A stretch of 58,857 nucleotides of DNA from Chloroflexota bacterium (GTDB lineage: Bacteria > Vulcanimicrobiota > JAMCWD01): contig JAMCWD010000005.1 in NCBI GenBank assembly GCA_023475345.1, forward strand, positions 1-58,857, in the 5' to 3' direction. Under the pieces are notes generated by a model that did no database searches, was not told where the DNA came from, and was given only the letters and a program-made list of their open reading frames with translations. The translations under genes were made by a program, and so were the position numbers. Shown here piece after piece: positions 32,494-41,975 of the stretch. The first letter of the stretch is position 1, and each line of letters starts with the position of its first letter.

Positions 32494-34248
32494 GTGACAA
32501 AAAATATGACCATCAGACACATGAATACTTCATTGAAAAACCGGGGATATTATTTTGTTAAGATGAAAGATACAACGATTCATCCGATTATTTACAGTTT
32601 ATGCTTTTTTTTACTTGTTTTTTCTTCTATGTTTTTCGGGGGATGCCAGCATGCGTCCAATCTGAAAAATACCGCCGTGAATCAAAGCGATGGGGCCGGG
32701 AATCAAAACGACCAGGCGGATACTTCGATTGTTTATGATTACATGCTGCAATCGGGAAACTATCAGGAATTAAAAAATGACCTGAATAAACTGCTCGAAT
32801 CCAATCCCACGCCTTTAGATGCGGCAAGGGCTCATCTTTATCTTGCCGAAGTAAATTTTCGGGAGACAGGAAGGCCCAGCGGCTATAAGTATGAAGCATA
32901 TGACCGATTATCTAAAAAGAGCATAGATCACTTAATGGCGGCGTCCGTTTTCATGGATAAAATATCGGATGATAACACAAAAACAAGAAATATACGCCTC
33001 AAAATGGCGGAGGCGCTTAATAATTCCGGCTATATAAATGAGGCGCTGACCGAAGCGACAAAGCTTTCCAATATTTCGCCTTCGTCAAATGAAGGGTTGA
33101 GAGCCCGCATTCTTAGACTCGAAATCCTGCTGTTTAAAGGAGAGGTGGCCGAAGTTCTGCCTGAACTGGAGAAGCTGGAAAGAGAAACTAAAAATTTAAA
33201 TGATCCTGCCCTGGATTATTTTTTCTTACAACTTGCTTATACCCGATTTATTCTTAACGATTATAAAAAAGCGATCCCCCTTTTCAACAAAGCAATTGCC
33301 GTCAACCCCGGCGATATGCCGTCTTACGAAGCGAAAGTTTACCTGGCTTCGATTTACCTTGAAAGGGGGGAGGTCAAAAAGGCGGTTGGGCCGCTTAACG
33401 ATATCTATCAAAACCTGAGCGCAAAATTTAATAAAAAAAAGAATGACAACCCGCAGAACGTCGTGCTTTTCGGGATGCTTGTTACTAATATACAGAGAAA
33501 TACCCTGCCTTTGAAAGGCAATACGGATATTATCATGGCCAGGATGAAAGCTTTAAACGACCTGTTCAACAGTAAAGAATATTCCAGGGCGCTGGGCGAA
33601 CTTAAAGACATACTGGAAGCCCTTTCCAGAGTTTCCAATGCCGACATAGCCCGTGAAAATACTGATAACGACAAATTCAGGCACATGGGTATGTACCGCA
33701 TGATGCTTTTGAATAACGGTGAGTTATTGCTGACAAAAAATAAAAACGATCTGGCAAAGGAAATATTGACAAACCTGATCAGGCTGGAGCCGGAATCGCC
33801 GGAGGCGGCCAGAGCCGGATTAATACTTGTTCAAAAAGGACTCGCCGATAAGGGACTGCTGAAAAAATCATCTCTTCTCCTCAATAACAATACAGATCCC
33901 GGCATCCTGGAAACCAGGCTTGCGCTTATAAAAACATTATATGATAAATCCCTCTATGACGATGCGGAGGCAGAGTGTGAAGACATTATGACAAAATCGC
34001 CCGTTATTGAAAAAAGTAAAAAAGCCGCTTTAATGCTTGTCAGAATAAAAGCCGCCCGGAAAGAACTGACGGAAGCAAAAAAAATAATGTTCGAAATAAT
34101 GGACAAGACCCCTGATATCGACAATCAATCGGTTGAGATGCTGAAAGCGATGGGCGATGCATATAAGGCATTGGGCGATAATGTGAAGGCCGGTGACATG
34201 TATCAAAAGGCCCGGTCTAAAGAAAAAAACCGAGTTAAAAAAACCTGA
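32494..34248 (+). CDS. TPR-repeat lipoprotein
   Basis: A 584-residue protein with a lipoprotein signal, hydrophobic IYSLCFFLLVFSSMFFGGC, the lipobox Cys at about residue 51 from the longest start. GTG 32494, ATG 32506 or ATG 32563 (MKDTTIHP, giving a normal-length signal) could be the start. The rest is all helical, with TPR-like units (KKAIPLFNKAIAVNPGDMPSYEAKVYLASIYLERGE and others). No catalytic motif is seen. It would be anchored in a membrane as a scaffold, as in outer-membrane assembly lipoproteins, but its partner is unknown. Confidence 0.78.
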   Translation: MTKNMTIRHMNTSLKNRGYYFVKMKDTTIHPIIYSLCFFLLVFSSMFFGGCQHASNLKNTAVNQSDGAGNQNDQADTSIVYDYMLQSGNYQELKNDLNKLLESNPTPLDAARAHLYLAEVNFRETGRPSGYKYEAYDRLSKKSIDHLMAASVFMDKISDDNTKTRNIRLKMAEALNNSGYINEALTEATKLSNISPSSNEGLRARILRLEILLFKGEVAEVLPELEKLERETKNLNDPALDYFFLQLAYTRFILNDYKKAIPLFNKAIAVNPGDMPSYEAKVYLASIYLERGEVKKAVGPLNDIYQNLSAKFNKKKNDNPQNVVLFGMLVTNIQRNTLPLKGNTDIIMARMKALNDLFNSKEYSRALGELKDILEALSRVSNADIARENTDNDKFRHMGMYRMMLLNNGELLLTKNKNDLAKEILTNLIRLEPESPEAARAGLILVQKGLADKGLLKKSSLLLNNNTDPGILETRLALIKTLYDKSLYDDAEAECEDIMTKSPVIEKSKKAALMLVRIKAARKELTEAKKIMFEIMDKTPDIDNQSVEMLKAMGDAYKALGDNVKAGDMYQKARSKEKNRVKKT

Positions 34249-34262
34249 TTTATACCAGGCGC

Positions 34263-35054
34263 TCAATCGCCGTTCCTGCCGTAAATGATGCGCAGTCCTT
34301 CTATGACGAGGTTTTCATGCAGGTCATCGATCAGTGAAGTCTTATCAGAGATAAGTCCTGCAAGGCCGCCGGTGGCTGCGACGAAAGCGTCCTGTCCCAA
34401 CTCCGATTTGATCTTTATGATCAGCTTTTCCACCAGGCCCAGGTAACCCAGGGTAAGCCCGGCCTGCATGCTCTGGATGGTATTCTTCCCGATGGCGGAT
34501 CTGGGAAAAGCAATATCGACCCTGGGAAGCTTTGCGCCGTGGCGGAACATGGCATCGGCTGAAATCTTCATCCCCGGCGCAATGGCGACGCCCAGGTATT
34601 CGCCGTCGGCGGATACTGCGCCGAATGTGGTAGCAGTACCGAAATCCACGACCAGTACCGGCCTTGAATGGCGCTCACCGTTTCCCCGTCCGTAGAATTC
34701 ATACGCCGCAACGCTCCCCGCTATGAGGTCCGCCCCCACCTCCCGCGGGTTGTCAGTCCTGATGGGCATTCCGGTCTTTATCCCCGGCCCTACCATTACA
34801 GGCTCAATCCCGAAATATTTCCTGCACATGTGTAAATACTCATAATCGAGCGGAGGAACGACGCTGGATATCACTATCCCTCCGACCTGATCCTGCCCGA
34901 CGCCAAGCTCGCCGAGAAAACTCTTTACAACGATCCCGATTTCGTCGCCGGTTCTGCTCTGTTCCGTGGAAAACCTGAAGCTCCCCAGCAGTTTCTCGCC
35001 GTCGAAAACTCCCATGACGACCTGCGTATTCCCTACATCGATACAGATAAGCAT
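34263..35054 (-). CDS. coaX: Type III pantothenate kinase
   Basis: Phosphorylates pantothenate, the first step from vitamin B5 to CoA, with a monovalent cation-dependent ASKHA fold. The 263-residue protein has MLICIDVGNTQVVMGVF, GADLIAGSVAAYEF, VVDFGTATTFGAVS and GLTLGYLGLVEKLI, and ends with VIEGLRIIYGRNGD. It is the last gene of the minus-strand operon after coaBC (11 nt apart). Its product feeds CoaBC. Confidence 0.94.
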   Translation of the reverse strand: MLICIDVGNTQVVMGVFDGEKLLGSFRFSTEQSRTGDEIGIVVKSFLGELGVGQDQVGGIVISSVVPPLDYEYLHMCRKYFGIEPVMVGPGIKTGMPIRTDNPREVGADLIAGSVAAYEFYGRGNGERHSRPVLVVDFGTATTFGAVSADGEYLGVAIAPGMKISADAMFRHGAKLPRVDIAFPRSAIGKNTIQSMQAGLTLGYLGLVEKLIIKIKSELGQDAFVAATGGLAGLISDKTSLIDDLHENLVIEGLRIIYGRNGD

Positions 35055-35065
35055 CGTTCAATCAC

Positions 35066-36250
35066 CTACTTCAAAAGCTTTTCCACCCGGTCAAGGATGA
35101 TGCCGGCAAGTTCCTCTTTTTTCATGACCGGGAGATCCTCGGCTGTCCCGTCGCTCAAAATAATCATCGCCCTGTCGGTTTCCGTTCCGAAGCCGGAATC
35201 TTCGCTCCTGATATCATTTGCCACGATCATATCCAGGTTTTTCTCTCCCAATTTTTTGAGGGCGTTTTCCTTCATGTCCTCAGTCTCCGCTGCAAATCCC
35301 ACATGGATCCTGCCTCCCTTATTTTTCCCGGCAAGGGCCAGGAGGTCGGGGTTCGGGACAAGCTCGACGTTCAAAGAAGCATCGGATTTTTTTATTTTAT
35401 AATCTTCCGGTTCTGAAGGTCTGAAATCGCTCACCGCCGCAGCCGAGATGAAAATTTTCGAGCCGGGCAGGTTTTCATCCAGAGCCTTTTGCATATCCAG
35501 CGCGGACTGGACCCGTATGATTTTTACGCCGAAAGGATCGGACAGATCCGACGGCCCGCTTATGAGAGTAACACAGGCCCCCCTCCTTGCAGCCTCTCGC
35601 GCTGCCGCATAACCCATCCTGCCAGTTGACGGGTTGCTTATAAACCTCACCGCATCGATCTTTTCCCTTGTCGGCCCTGCGGTAATTACGACGGGAACCC
35701 CGTCCAATGTCTTACAGGACAATAGGCCGGCGGCGGCTTCGAAAATAATTCCAGGCTCCTCCATCCTGCCCACCCCCTGCCCGCAGGCCAGGTCCCCTGT
35801 GCCGGGGCCGATAAAATGAAACCCGCGCGACTTGAGAGTTTCAATGTTCGCCTGCACGGCATCGCTCTCATACATCCCGCTGTTCATTGCCGGAGCAAAC
35901 AATACCGAGCGCCTCGAAGCCATGATGACACAGGAGAGGAGATCATCCGCAAGGCCGTTTGCAGCCTTCCCTATGACATTCGCCGTTGCCGGCGCTACGA
36001 TTATAAGATCCGCCTCCTGCGCAAGCGCGACATGGTTTACGTCCCATCCTTCAGGCGAATCGAAAAGCCCCATGCCCACCGGGTTTCCTGAAAGCACCCT
36101 GAAAGTAATCTCGCCAACGAACCGGGCCGCCGCTTCCGTCATAACAACCTTCACGTTCGCCCCGGCCCTCTTCATCATCCTCAATAAATCCACGGCCTTG
36201 TATGCGGCGATGCCGCCGGTTACCCCCAGGATCACCGTCTTATCCTTCAT
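35066..36250 (-). CDS. coaBC: Phosphopantothenoylcysteine synthetase/decarboxylase
   Basis: Bifunctional flavoenzyme: the CoaC half decarboxylates phosphopantothenoylcysteine and the CoaB half couples phosphopantothenate to cysteine. The 394-residue product has CoaC motifs (ILGVTGGIAAYKAVDLLR, NHVALAQEADLIIVAPATANVIGK, AMNSGMYESDAVQAN) and CoaB motifs (VITAGPTREKIDAVRFISNPSTGRMG, FISAAAVSDFRP). ATG 36250 has GGAGG 9 nt upstream, within the end of panC, whose stop is 1 nt away. Confidence 0.95.
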   Translation of the reverse strand: MKDKTVILGVTGGIAAYKAVDLLRMMKRAGANVKVVMTEAAARFVGEITFRVLSGNPVGMGLFDSPEGWDVNHVALAQEADLIIVAPATANVIGKAANGLADDLLSCVIMASRRSVLFAPAMNSGMYESDAVQANIETLKSRGFHFIGPGTGDLACGQGVGRMEEPGIIFEAAAGLLSCKTLDGVPVVITAGPTREKIDAVRFISNPSTGRMGYAAAREAARRGACVTLISGPSDLSDPFGVKIIRVQSALDMQKALDENLPGSKIFISAAAVSDFRPSEPEDYKIKKSDASLNVELVPNPDLLALAGKNKGGRIHVGFAAETEDMKENALKKLGEKNLDMIVANDIRSEDSGFGTETDRAMIILSDGTAEDLPVMKKEELAGIILDRVEKLLK

Positions 36251-36251
36251 A

Positions 36252-37106
36252 TCAGGATTCCTCCAGATCAAGCATAATATTGTCAATCAGCCTGGTTTTG
36301 CCCAGGAAAGCCGCGACGGCTATAAGAATTTTTCCGCGGAGCGTTTCAACAGGCAGTAAATTTTCGCGGCTGACGGCTTCAAGATACTGGAGCTTCACCA
36401 TCGGCTCGGAATTTATAATTTTCCCTGCCGCCGCCAGGATACGCTTCGTATCCCTCTCGCCGGAATCTATCATCTCTTTTGCCGCGCATAACGCGCGGTA
36501 AAGCACCGGCGCAGCAGCCCTCTCTTCAGGCGTCAGGTATGAATTCCTGGAGCTCATTGCAAGACCGTCGGCCTCCCGCACAGTCGGGACGCCGATTATC
36601 CTGCACGGCATATTCAGGTCTTTCGCCATCCGCTCGATGATTATCAACTGCTGGGCATCCTTCCGCCCGAAATAAGCCCTGTCGGGAAGCGCCGACATAA
36701 GCAACTTCGTAACCACCGTCGCAACTCCCCTGAAATGACCCGGCCTGTACCTTCCGCACAACTGCTCGGATAACCCCTCCACGGTAACCGTGGTACAGAA
36801 CCCGGCTGGATACAACTCCTCCGCTTCGGGGCAGAAAACGGCGTCACAACGGGCTTCTTTCAGTAATTTAATGTCCCGCTTGAGATCCCTCGGGTACGAC
36901 TCGAAATCCTCCCCTGGGCCGAACTGTGTCGGGTTTACGAAAATGCTTGCCACGGTAACATCGCAGTCCCTGACAGACCTGCGTACAAGCTCGATATGCC
37001 CGTCGTGGAGATACCCCATCGTCGGGACCAGCCCGATGCTCAAGTCGTTTCGGGCCGTGTCCCTTCTTAATTTTCTCAGCCTGTCTATTGTTTTGAAAAC
37101 TTTCAT
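36252..37106 (-). CDS. panC: Pantothenate synthetase (pantoate-beta-alanine ligase)
   Basis: Joins pantoate and beta-alanine with ATP to give pantothenate. The 284-residue enzyme has the VPTMGYLHDGHIELVRR and IFVNPTQFGPGEDFESYPR blocks, the FRGVATVVTKLL loop, FGRKDAQQLIIIERM, and the KMSKS-like LAMSSRNSYL motif. It is between panB (3 nt upstream of it) and coaBC. Beta-alanine must come from another source, since no panD is visible in the window. Confidence 0.96.
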   Translation of the reverse strand: MKVFKTIDRLRKLRRDTARNDLSIGLVPTMGYLHDGHIELVRRSVRDCDVTVASIFVNPTQFGPGEDFESYPRDLKRDIKLLKEARCDAVFCPEAEELYPAGFCTTVTVEGLSEQLCGRYRPGHFRGVATVVTKLLMSALPDRAYFGRKDAQQLIIIERMAKDLNMPCRIIGVPTVREADGLAMSSRNSYLTPEERAAAPVLYRALCAAKEMIDSGERDTKRILAAAGKIINSEPMVKLQYLEAVSRENLLPVETLRGKILIAVAAFLGKTRLIDNIMLDLEES

Positions 37107-37109
37107 AAC

Positions 37110-37943
37110 TTATTCCCAGAACAGGCTTTCAAAAACCGCGTCTTCCATGGAGAAACTGTTGTCTTTTGTCGGGAACTCTTTTCCCCTGACCTCCTCTTTG
37201 TATTTCCTGAGGGCGTCCGTGATGGGTTTTGCAAGCTCGGCGTAACGCCTGGTATGCTTGTATTCCCTCCCGCTCAGGCCCAGGACGTCGTGCCATACCA
37301 GTACCTGCCCGTCGCATTCAGGCCCTGCGCCTATGCCGATAACGGGGATCATCAGCTTCGACGAGATCAGGCCCGCCAGCCTGTCCGGCACACACTCCAG
37401 CACTATCGAAAAGCACCCGGCTTCCTCCAGGATCTGTGCATCCTGCAGGAGCTTCGCCGCCGATCCCTCATCAGTCCCCTGTACCTTAAAGCCGCTCAGT
37501 TGGTTCACCGACTGGGGCGTCAACCCCAGGTGCCCCATAACCGGCATCCCGGCATTGATTAGAGCCTTCACCACATCGACATATTCCCTTCCACCTTCCA
37601 GCTTGACGGCCTCCGCCATCCCCTCCTTAAAAAACCTGCCTGCATTCTTTACCGCTTCGGGGATGCTTGCCTGGTAAGAAAGAAACGGCATATCGCCGAC
37701 CAGAAGCGGCTTTGAAAGCCCTCTGCTCACCGCCGCGGTATGGATGATCATCTCGTCCATCGTTACGGGTAGCGTGTTTGCATAACCAAGGACGGCGTTC
37801 CCCAGCGAATCGCCGACAAGGGCGATATCGATTTCCGCTTCTTCCAGCATGCGGGCCGACGGCGTGTCATACACCGTCAGCATGGATACCTTCTCCCTGT
37901 TTTTCTTCATCTCAAGCAGTGTGTTGATGGTAACCTTTTTCAT
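37110..37943 (-). CDS. panB: 3-Methyl-2-oxobutanoate hydroxymethyltransferase
   Basis: Makes ketopantoate from 2-oxoisovalerate and methylene-tetrahydrofolate. The 277-residue product has MLTVYDTPSARMLEEAEIDIALVGDSLGNAVLG, the DDMPFLSYQ-like block GDMPFLSYQ and PVMGHLGLTPQSVNQL. ATG 37943 is set by AGGAGG 5 nt upstream; a longer frame (MKGGK) is possible. It follows the DUF2520 gene, overlapping its end. Confidence 0.95.
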   Translation of the reverse strand: MKKVTINTLLEMKKNREKVSMLTVYDTPSARMLEEAEIDIALVGDSLGNAVLGYANTLPVTMDEMIIHTAAVSRGLSKPLLVGDMPFLSYQASIPEAVKNAGRFFKEGMAEAVKLEGGREYVDVVKALINAGMPVMGHLGLTPQSVNQLSGFKVQGTDEGSAAKLLQDAQILEEAGCFSIVLECVPDRLAGLISSKLMIPVIGIGAGPECDGQVLVWHDVLGLSGREYKHTRRYAELAKPITDALRKYKEEVRGKEFPTKDNSFSMEDAVFESLFWE

Positions 37944-37954
37944 TTTTCCTCCTT

Positions 37955-38833
37955 TCAAAGTCCGGGCAAAATGTTTTTATCGTTGTATTCGAGCACGCTC
38001 CGGATCCTTGCTTCAAGCTCCTCGGGATGATCGGCAAGTTCGAGGCTCACCCTCCCCAGGTGGGAATAAAGCGGCAGGATACCGGGACGCGCCTTTTTCA
38101 TGGTGTCGATGTGTGCACAGATAGTGCCCGAATCGCCCCGGGCAAAAGGCCCGGTAAGCGCGGGTCCCGGCCCCAGCCTGGCAAGGTTATTCAATGTGCC
38201 GTGCAATATGGGAAGCAGCGCTTTCAAGCCTTCATCGGGGGGAAGCCCCGCCGCTTCAAGCAATTTCAACGCCTCGGATTCAAGCGCTACTAGACCGCCG
38301 CATGCAAGGACCGCCGCCGCATGATATAAAACTTTCTGCTCGGAAGTAAGCCTGTGATAAAACGCCCCCAGGGAATCCGCCATCTCCCCGGCAAGAGGCA
38401 TAGCCTGCTCGTCGCCTTCGAGCGCGATAAAGCAGCCTTTGAATGTCGCCTTAGAATCGGCGAAGCTCTGGAGCGGGTGGAATGTGAAAACGTCGTATCC
38501 TTTTTCTTTTACCGGCAAAAGCTCTCGTGTCGAATGAGCGCCGCTTGTATGGGCGATAAATTTTCCTTTTGATGGGAGCGCCATATCGGCGATTTCGGCG
38601 GCGATTTGTTGTATTAAGTCGTCCGGCACCGAAAGGATAATGACCTGGGACCGCCCGACCAACTCTTTTTTTGAAAGAGGCGAAGTCGAAAGGATGCGGG
38701 CTTTTGCTTCAGTGCTCGAAGGGGTGCTTGCATTGACTCCCGTAAGGGGATAACCTGCCGTGCGGATTTCTGCGGCAAGCACGCTTCCCAGCCTGCCGGG
38801 CCCTATTATCCCTATGGATGGTTTCTCGCTCAT
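37955..38833 (-). CDS. Rossmann-fold/DUF2520 protein, candidate ketopantoate reductase
   Basis: A 292-residue cytoplasmic protein: NAD(P)-binding IGIIGPGRLGSVLAAEI (residues 7-23), the VIILSVPDDLIQQIA pattern of 6-phosphogluconate-like oxidoreductases, then a C-terminal helical DUF2520 domain (FALEGDEQAMPLAGEMADSLGA, LARLGPGPALTGPFARGD). It heads the panB-panC-coaBC-coaX operon. No panE-like gene or ilvC is present, so it may provide ketopantoate reductase activity; this is an inference from synteny, not demonstrated here. Confidence 0.85.
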   Translation of the reverse strand: MSEKPSIGIIGPGRLGSVLAAEIRTAGYPLTGVNASTPSSTEAKARILSTSPLSKKELVGRSQVIILSVPDDLIQQIAAEIADMALPSKGKFIAHTSGAHSTRELLPVKEKGYDVFTFHPLQSFADSKATFKGCFIALEGDEQAMPLAGEMADSLGAFYHRLTSEQKVLYHAAAVLACGGLVALESEALKLLEAAGLPPDEGLKALLPILHGTLNNLARLGPGPALTGPFARGDSGTICAHIDTMKKARPGILPLYSHLGRVSLELADHPEELEARIRSVLEYNDKNILPGL

Positions 38834-39297
38834 TTCAACCTTTCCGTCCGGGCGCGGCGGGGAAACAAAATGCTCCTCGCGGATAACAGCGAAGAGCCTC
38901 TCTTCTCAAGCCGTCCCGGTCCGCGGATCCAGGCGGTTTATTCAGCCCTGAATTTTTGTCCGGCCATTCGTGCCGGCAACATAATTCTAGCAAATCATCA
39001 GGAGGCTGGCAAGGAAAAAATAGATTCCTCTCCTTTGAGTGGGAATCTGAATTGTGCAGTTGAACTTCAGTCTCAAATCTGCATATCAGCAAAACGAATT
39101 CCCCTTGTTAAGGGGGTTCGGGGGTTGTCGCGCAAGGAAAACCTTATTGTGAAGGGCACCGCTCATGCTAAAAAAATAAAGCAGCTTTTTAATTTTGGGC
39201 CGATAAATTATTTTTTCTCAATAACCACGAGGGTTTAAGGAGTTTGAATTGAAATATATACTCGGCATCGAACATATATTTCATGGAGGAAGCAACT
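38834..39297. other. Intergenic region with a dispersed repeat
   Basis: No gene found. Positions 39065-39137 share words (CTTCAGTCT, AATCTGCAT, GGGTTCGGGG, TGTCG-GCA-GG) with 56227-56323, so a diverged copy of the same dispersed repeat lies here. A hairpin TCCGGCC/GTGCCGGCA lies at about 38960-38985. The divergent promoters of the pan operon and the propeller gene must be in this stretch. Confidence 0.6.
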
Positions 39298-39300
39298 TTG
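39285..39300 (+). promoter_or_regulatory. Shine-Dalgarno selecting a TTG start
   Basis: GGAGG at 39285-39289, 8-nt gap and TTG 39298. The upstream ATG 39283 overlaps the Shine-Dalgarno and would lengthen the basic N terminus only by five residues. Confidence 0.55.
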
Positions 39301-40566
39301 ACTGGAAAGAAAGCCGCATTCTTCTTCCCCATCGTCATCCTGATCCTCATGCTTGCCGGCGCCGTACAGGCCGGAGCCGAAGCCATCAGCCTGAAAAAAG
39401 AAAACATCAACGCCGATAGCGGGATCAAGGTATTCGAAATATTTTCCGCCAGTTCCTCGTATAATTCCGTTACCTATCCCACATGGACGCCCGGTTCGGA
39501 AAGCCTGATTTTTCAGGTGCTTGACGGGACCGCGGCGGCATCGTCAACCGATCCTTACGCAGGCTTATCGTTAAAGATTTACTCTTTGAAGGACAGGAAG
39601 ATTTCCCCTGTCCTTCTTTTCAGGCAGCCGTATTATCCTTATTTCAAGCCGGGCGGCGGGGGCATCGCCTTTATCGACGAGACAGGGACTCTATGCCTTG
39701 CGAAAAAAGGCGGGGTCAAGGAAAACGTCATAACCCAGGAAAATTTAAAGAAAATGCTCGGCGCGGATTACGACAAAAGCAAGATCCGGGTTACATCTCC
39801 CGAATGGTCATCCGACGGAAGCAGCATCTCCTTCAGAGTGCTGGCCGATTCAAAAGAAGCCGGGGCAAGAAGCCAGCTCTGGATCTACAACGTCGATCAG
39901 AACAAGATGAGCCTTGCCGGAATAGAGACTTCGCCGGTTAAAAACCCGTTTACATGGATAGGCCCGGATATGGTGTCATATATAACTCCCGCCGAATCGA
40001 AAAAATTCCCCGACAAAATCTATAAGCTTACCCTGCCCGATATAACGACAATGCCTCTTACCGACGAAAACTGGATGCTATGGCTGAGAGACGGCGCCTC
40101 GCCAAATACCATCCCGCCTTTTTACCCGGGGGATCAACTCCCGGAAATCGGCGGAGAGAGGACCACGCCGCCCCGTTTTTCCGAGATTTCCTCGGCAAAG
40201 AATATGGTTTATTTCATCAACACGTACCGCAGCATGCGCCTTAACGAGCTTGTTTTCAAAGACAGCAAAGACCTGTGGTGTATTGACATCGAAACAAAAT
40301 TACAAAAAGAAATAATCCGGGATATCGAAACTTACGCCGTCTCGTCAAAGGGCGAGATTGCGCTTTGGAAATATGAACAGGACGGCAAAAGCTCACTCTC
40401 TCTTATGCCCGCATACAACATGCCGCCTGTGGAGCTTATCAAGATTGACAGGGGCGTGGTCAGGGAGATGAAATGGTCTCCCGACGGGCGTAAGCTGGCA
40501 CTTGCCTTCGACGATTATACCGATGCATGGATCATCATAGTCCTGATGCCGGAGATCCTGGGATAA
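39298..40566 (+). CDS. Secreted beta-propeller (TolB/WD40-like) protein
   Basis: A signal peptide (AAFFFPIVILILMLAGAVQAGAEA) is followed by about 400 residues of PD40/TolB-like propeller blades: YPTWTPGSESLIFQV, VTSPEWSSDGSSISFRV and REMKWSPDGRKLALAFDD. I see no catalytic motif. TTG 39298 is a likely start, since GGAGG (39285-39289) lies 8 nt upstream; the in-frame ATG 39283 overlaps that Shine-Dalgarno. It would act outside the membrane, binding protein or sugar. It is a lone gene between the pan operon and the pyrimidine operon. Confidence 0.82.
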   Translation: MTGKKAAFFFPIVILILMLAGAVQAGAEAISLKKENINADSGIKVFEIFSASSSYNSVTYPTWTPGSESLIFQVLDGTAAASSTDPYAGLSLKIYSLKDRKISPVLLFRQPYYPYFKPGGGGIAFIDETGTLCLAKKGGVKENVITQENLKKMLGADYDKSKIRVTSPEWSSDGSSISFRVLADSKEAGARSQLWIYNVDQNKMSLAGIETSPVKNPFTWIGPDMVSYITPAESKKFPDKIYKLTLPDITTMPLTDENWMLWLRDGASPNTIPPFYPGDQLPEIGGERTTPPRFSEISSAKNMVYFINTYRSMRLNELVFKDSKDLWCIDIETKLQKEIIRDIETYAVSSKGEIALWKYEQDGKSSLSLMPAYNMPPVELIKIDRGVVREMKWSPDGRKLALAFDDYTDAWIIIVLMPEILG

Positions 40567-40580
40567 TCCCTAAAAAATAA

Positions 40581-40604
40581 GAGGAGGGATGATCTTCCCT
40601 CCTC
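40581..40604 (-). terminator. Terminator of the pyrimidine degradation operon
   Basis: Stem GAGGAGGGA (40581-40589) with TCCCTCCTC (40596-40604). On the minus strand the hairpin is followed by TTATTTTTTAG, 26 nt after the aminotransferase stop. Confidence 0.82.
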
Positions 40605-40630
40605 GAAAAACCGACAGCCCCAAACCGGGA

Positions 40631-41950
40631 CTACATTTCTTTTTCGACCCCGGTCAGCACTTCGTCAAGAATATCGATTGCGGTATCGCAATTTTCCCTT
40701 GTTATGACAAGGGGCGGCTTTATCCTGATAACATTACCGTCAAGACCTCCCTTGCCGATAAGCAGACCCTTGTCTTTACAACGATCCATAACTTTGACCA
40801 TCTCTTCTTTTGCAGGCGCCTTTGTATCGCGGTCTTTCACCAGTTCCACGCCGAGCATCAGGCCCATCCCCCTGACATCGCCGATGATTTCATGGCGGCT
40901 CATCAAATCCAGGAGCTTGTTTTTCAGGTATTTGCCAAGCACCTCCGAATTACTCGCAAGGTCATGGCTTTCGATATATTCGATATTTGCAAGAGCTGCT
41001 ACGCTTGCCACCGGGTTTCCTCCGAACGTGCTGAAATGCTGACCCGGCTTCAGGGAATCCACTATCTCCGTCGTGGACATGAAACCGCCGATAGGCCAGC
41101 CGTTGCCGAACCCTTTTGCCATGGTCATTATATCGGGTACTACTCCCCACTGGCTTATCCCGAACCATTTGCCGGTGCGCCCGAATCCTGTCTGCACTTC
41201 ATCCGCTATCATCAGGCCGCCGTATTTTTTCACTATCGCCTCAACCTCTTTGAAATATTCCGGCGGCGGGGTTACCACTCCGCCGTTGCCCTGTATCGGC
41301 TCGGCGATGAACGCAGCTATCTTGCCGCTCGTCGAAGTGCGGATTATATTCTCCACATCCTTTGCGCACTCCAGGTTACAACCGGGATATTTCTGGCCGT
41401 AAGAACAGCGGTAGCAGTACGCGCTTGAAACGAAATTGACCCCGAAAGAATACGGGTTGCCGACCCTCCAGTTATACTGGCCGGTCAGCGCCATCGCCAT
41501 GAGCGATCTCCCGTGAAAAGAATTCCTCAATGCGATGAACTCATAGCGCCCGGTGTACATTTTCGCCACCAGCGTAGCACCCTCGGTGGCTTCCGTCCCG
41601 CTGTTGCAGATAAAGCTCTTCTGAAGGTTCCCCGGCGATATCCGGGCCAGCTTCTCGGCGAGATCGACCACCGGCTGGGTCAGGTAAAGGCTCGTTGTAT
41701 GCTGGAGGGTCTTGACCTGCTCGATTATTTTCTCCGCGATTTCCGGGTTACAATGGCCGCTGTTGACCGTAACCACCCCGGCGAAGAAATCGAGATATTT
41801 CTTCCCGTCGATATCATAGAGATACTGCATATCTCCCCGGGCGACATAAAGTGGCTTAGTGTAATATGTGGCAAGAACCGGCATCAGGTAATTGTTCTTC
41901 CTTTCGATAAGAGCATCATAGTCCAGTTTTTTTCTCAATCCTGTGTCCAT
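40631..41950 (-). CDS. Class III aminotransferase, probably beta-alanine:pyruvate type
   Basis: PLP-dependent aminotransferase. The 439-residue product has the FFAGVVTVNSGHCNPEI block, SFICNSGTEATEGA, IADEVQTGFGRTGKWFG, and the Lys site TMAKGFGNGWPIGGF. A Cys-rich insertion (YCYRCSYGQKYPGCNLEC) is present, as in some GabT-like members. Position at the end of the pyrimidine operon suggests it converts beta-alanine (or 3-aminoisobutyrate) plus a keto acid to malonate semialdehyde. Substrate is inferred from context. The ATG 41950 has GAGGAGG upstream. Confidence 0.88.
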   Translation of the reverse strand: MDTGLRKKLDYDALIERKNNYLMPVLATYYTKPLYVARGDMQYLYDIDGKKYLDFFAGVVTVNSGHCNPEIAEKIIEQVKTLQHTTSLYLTQPVVDLAEKLARISPGNLQKSFICNSGTEATEGATLVAKMYTGRYEFIALRNSFHGRSLMAMALTGQYNWRVGNPYSFGVNFVSSAYCYRCSYGQKYPGCNLECAKDVENIIRTSTSGKIAAFIAEPIQGNGGVVTPPPEYFKEVEAIVKKYGGLMIADEVQTGFGRTGKWFGISQWGVVPDIMTMAKGFGNGWPIGGFMSTTEIVDSLKPGQHFSTFGGNPVASVAALANIEYIESHDLASNSEVLGKYLKNKLLDLMSRHEIIGDVRGMGLMLGVELVKDRDTKAPAKEEMVKVMDRCKDKGLLIGKGGLDGNVIRIKPPLVITRENCDTAIDILDEVLTGVEKEM

Positions 41951-41975
41951 TTTTTTCCTCCTCAAATTTATCGGA

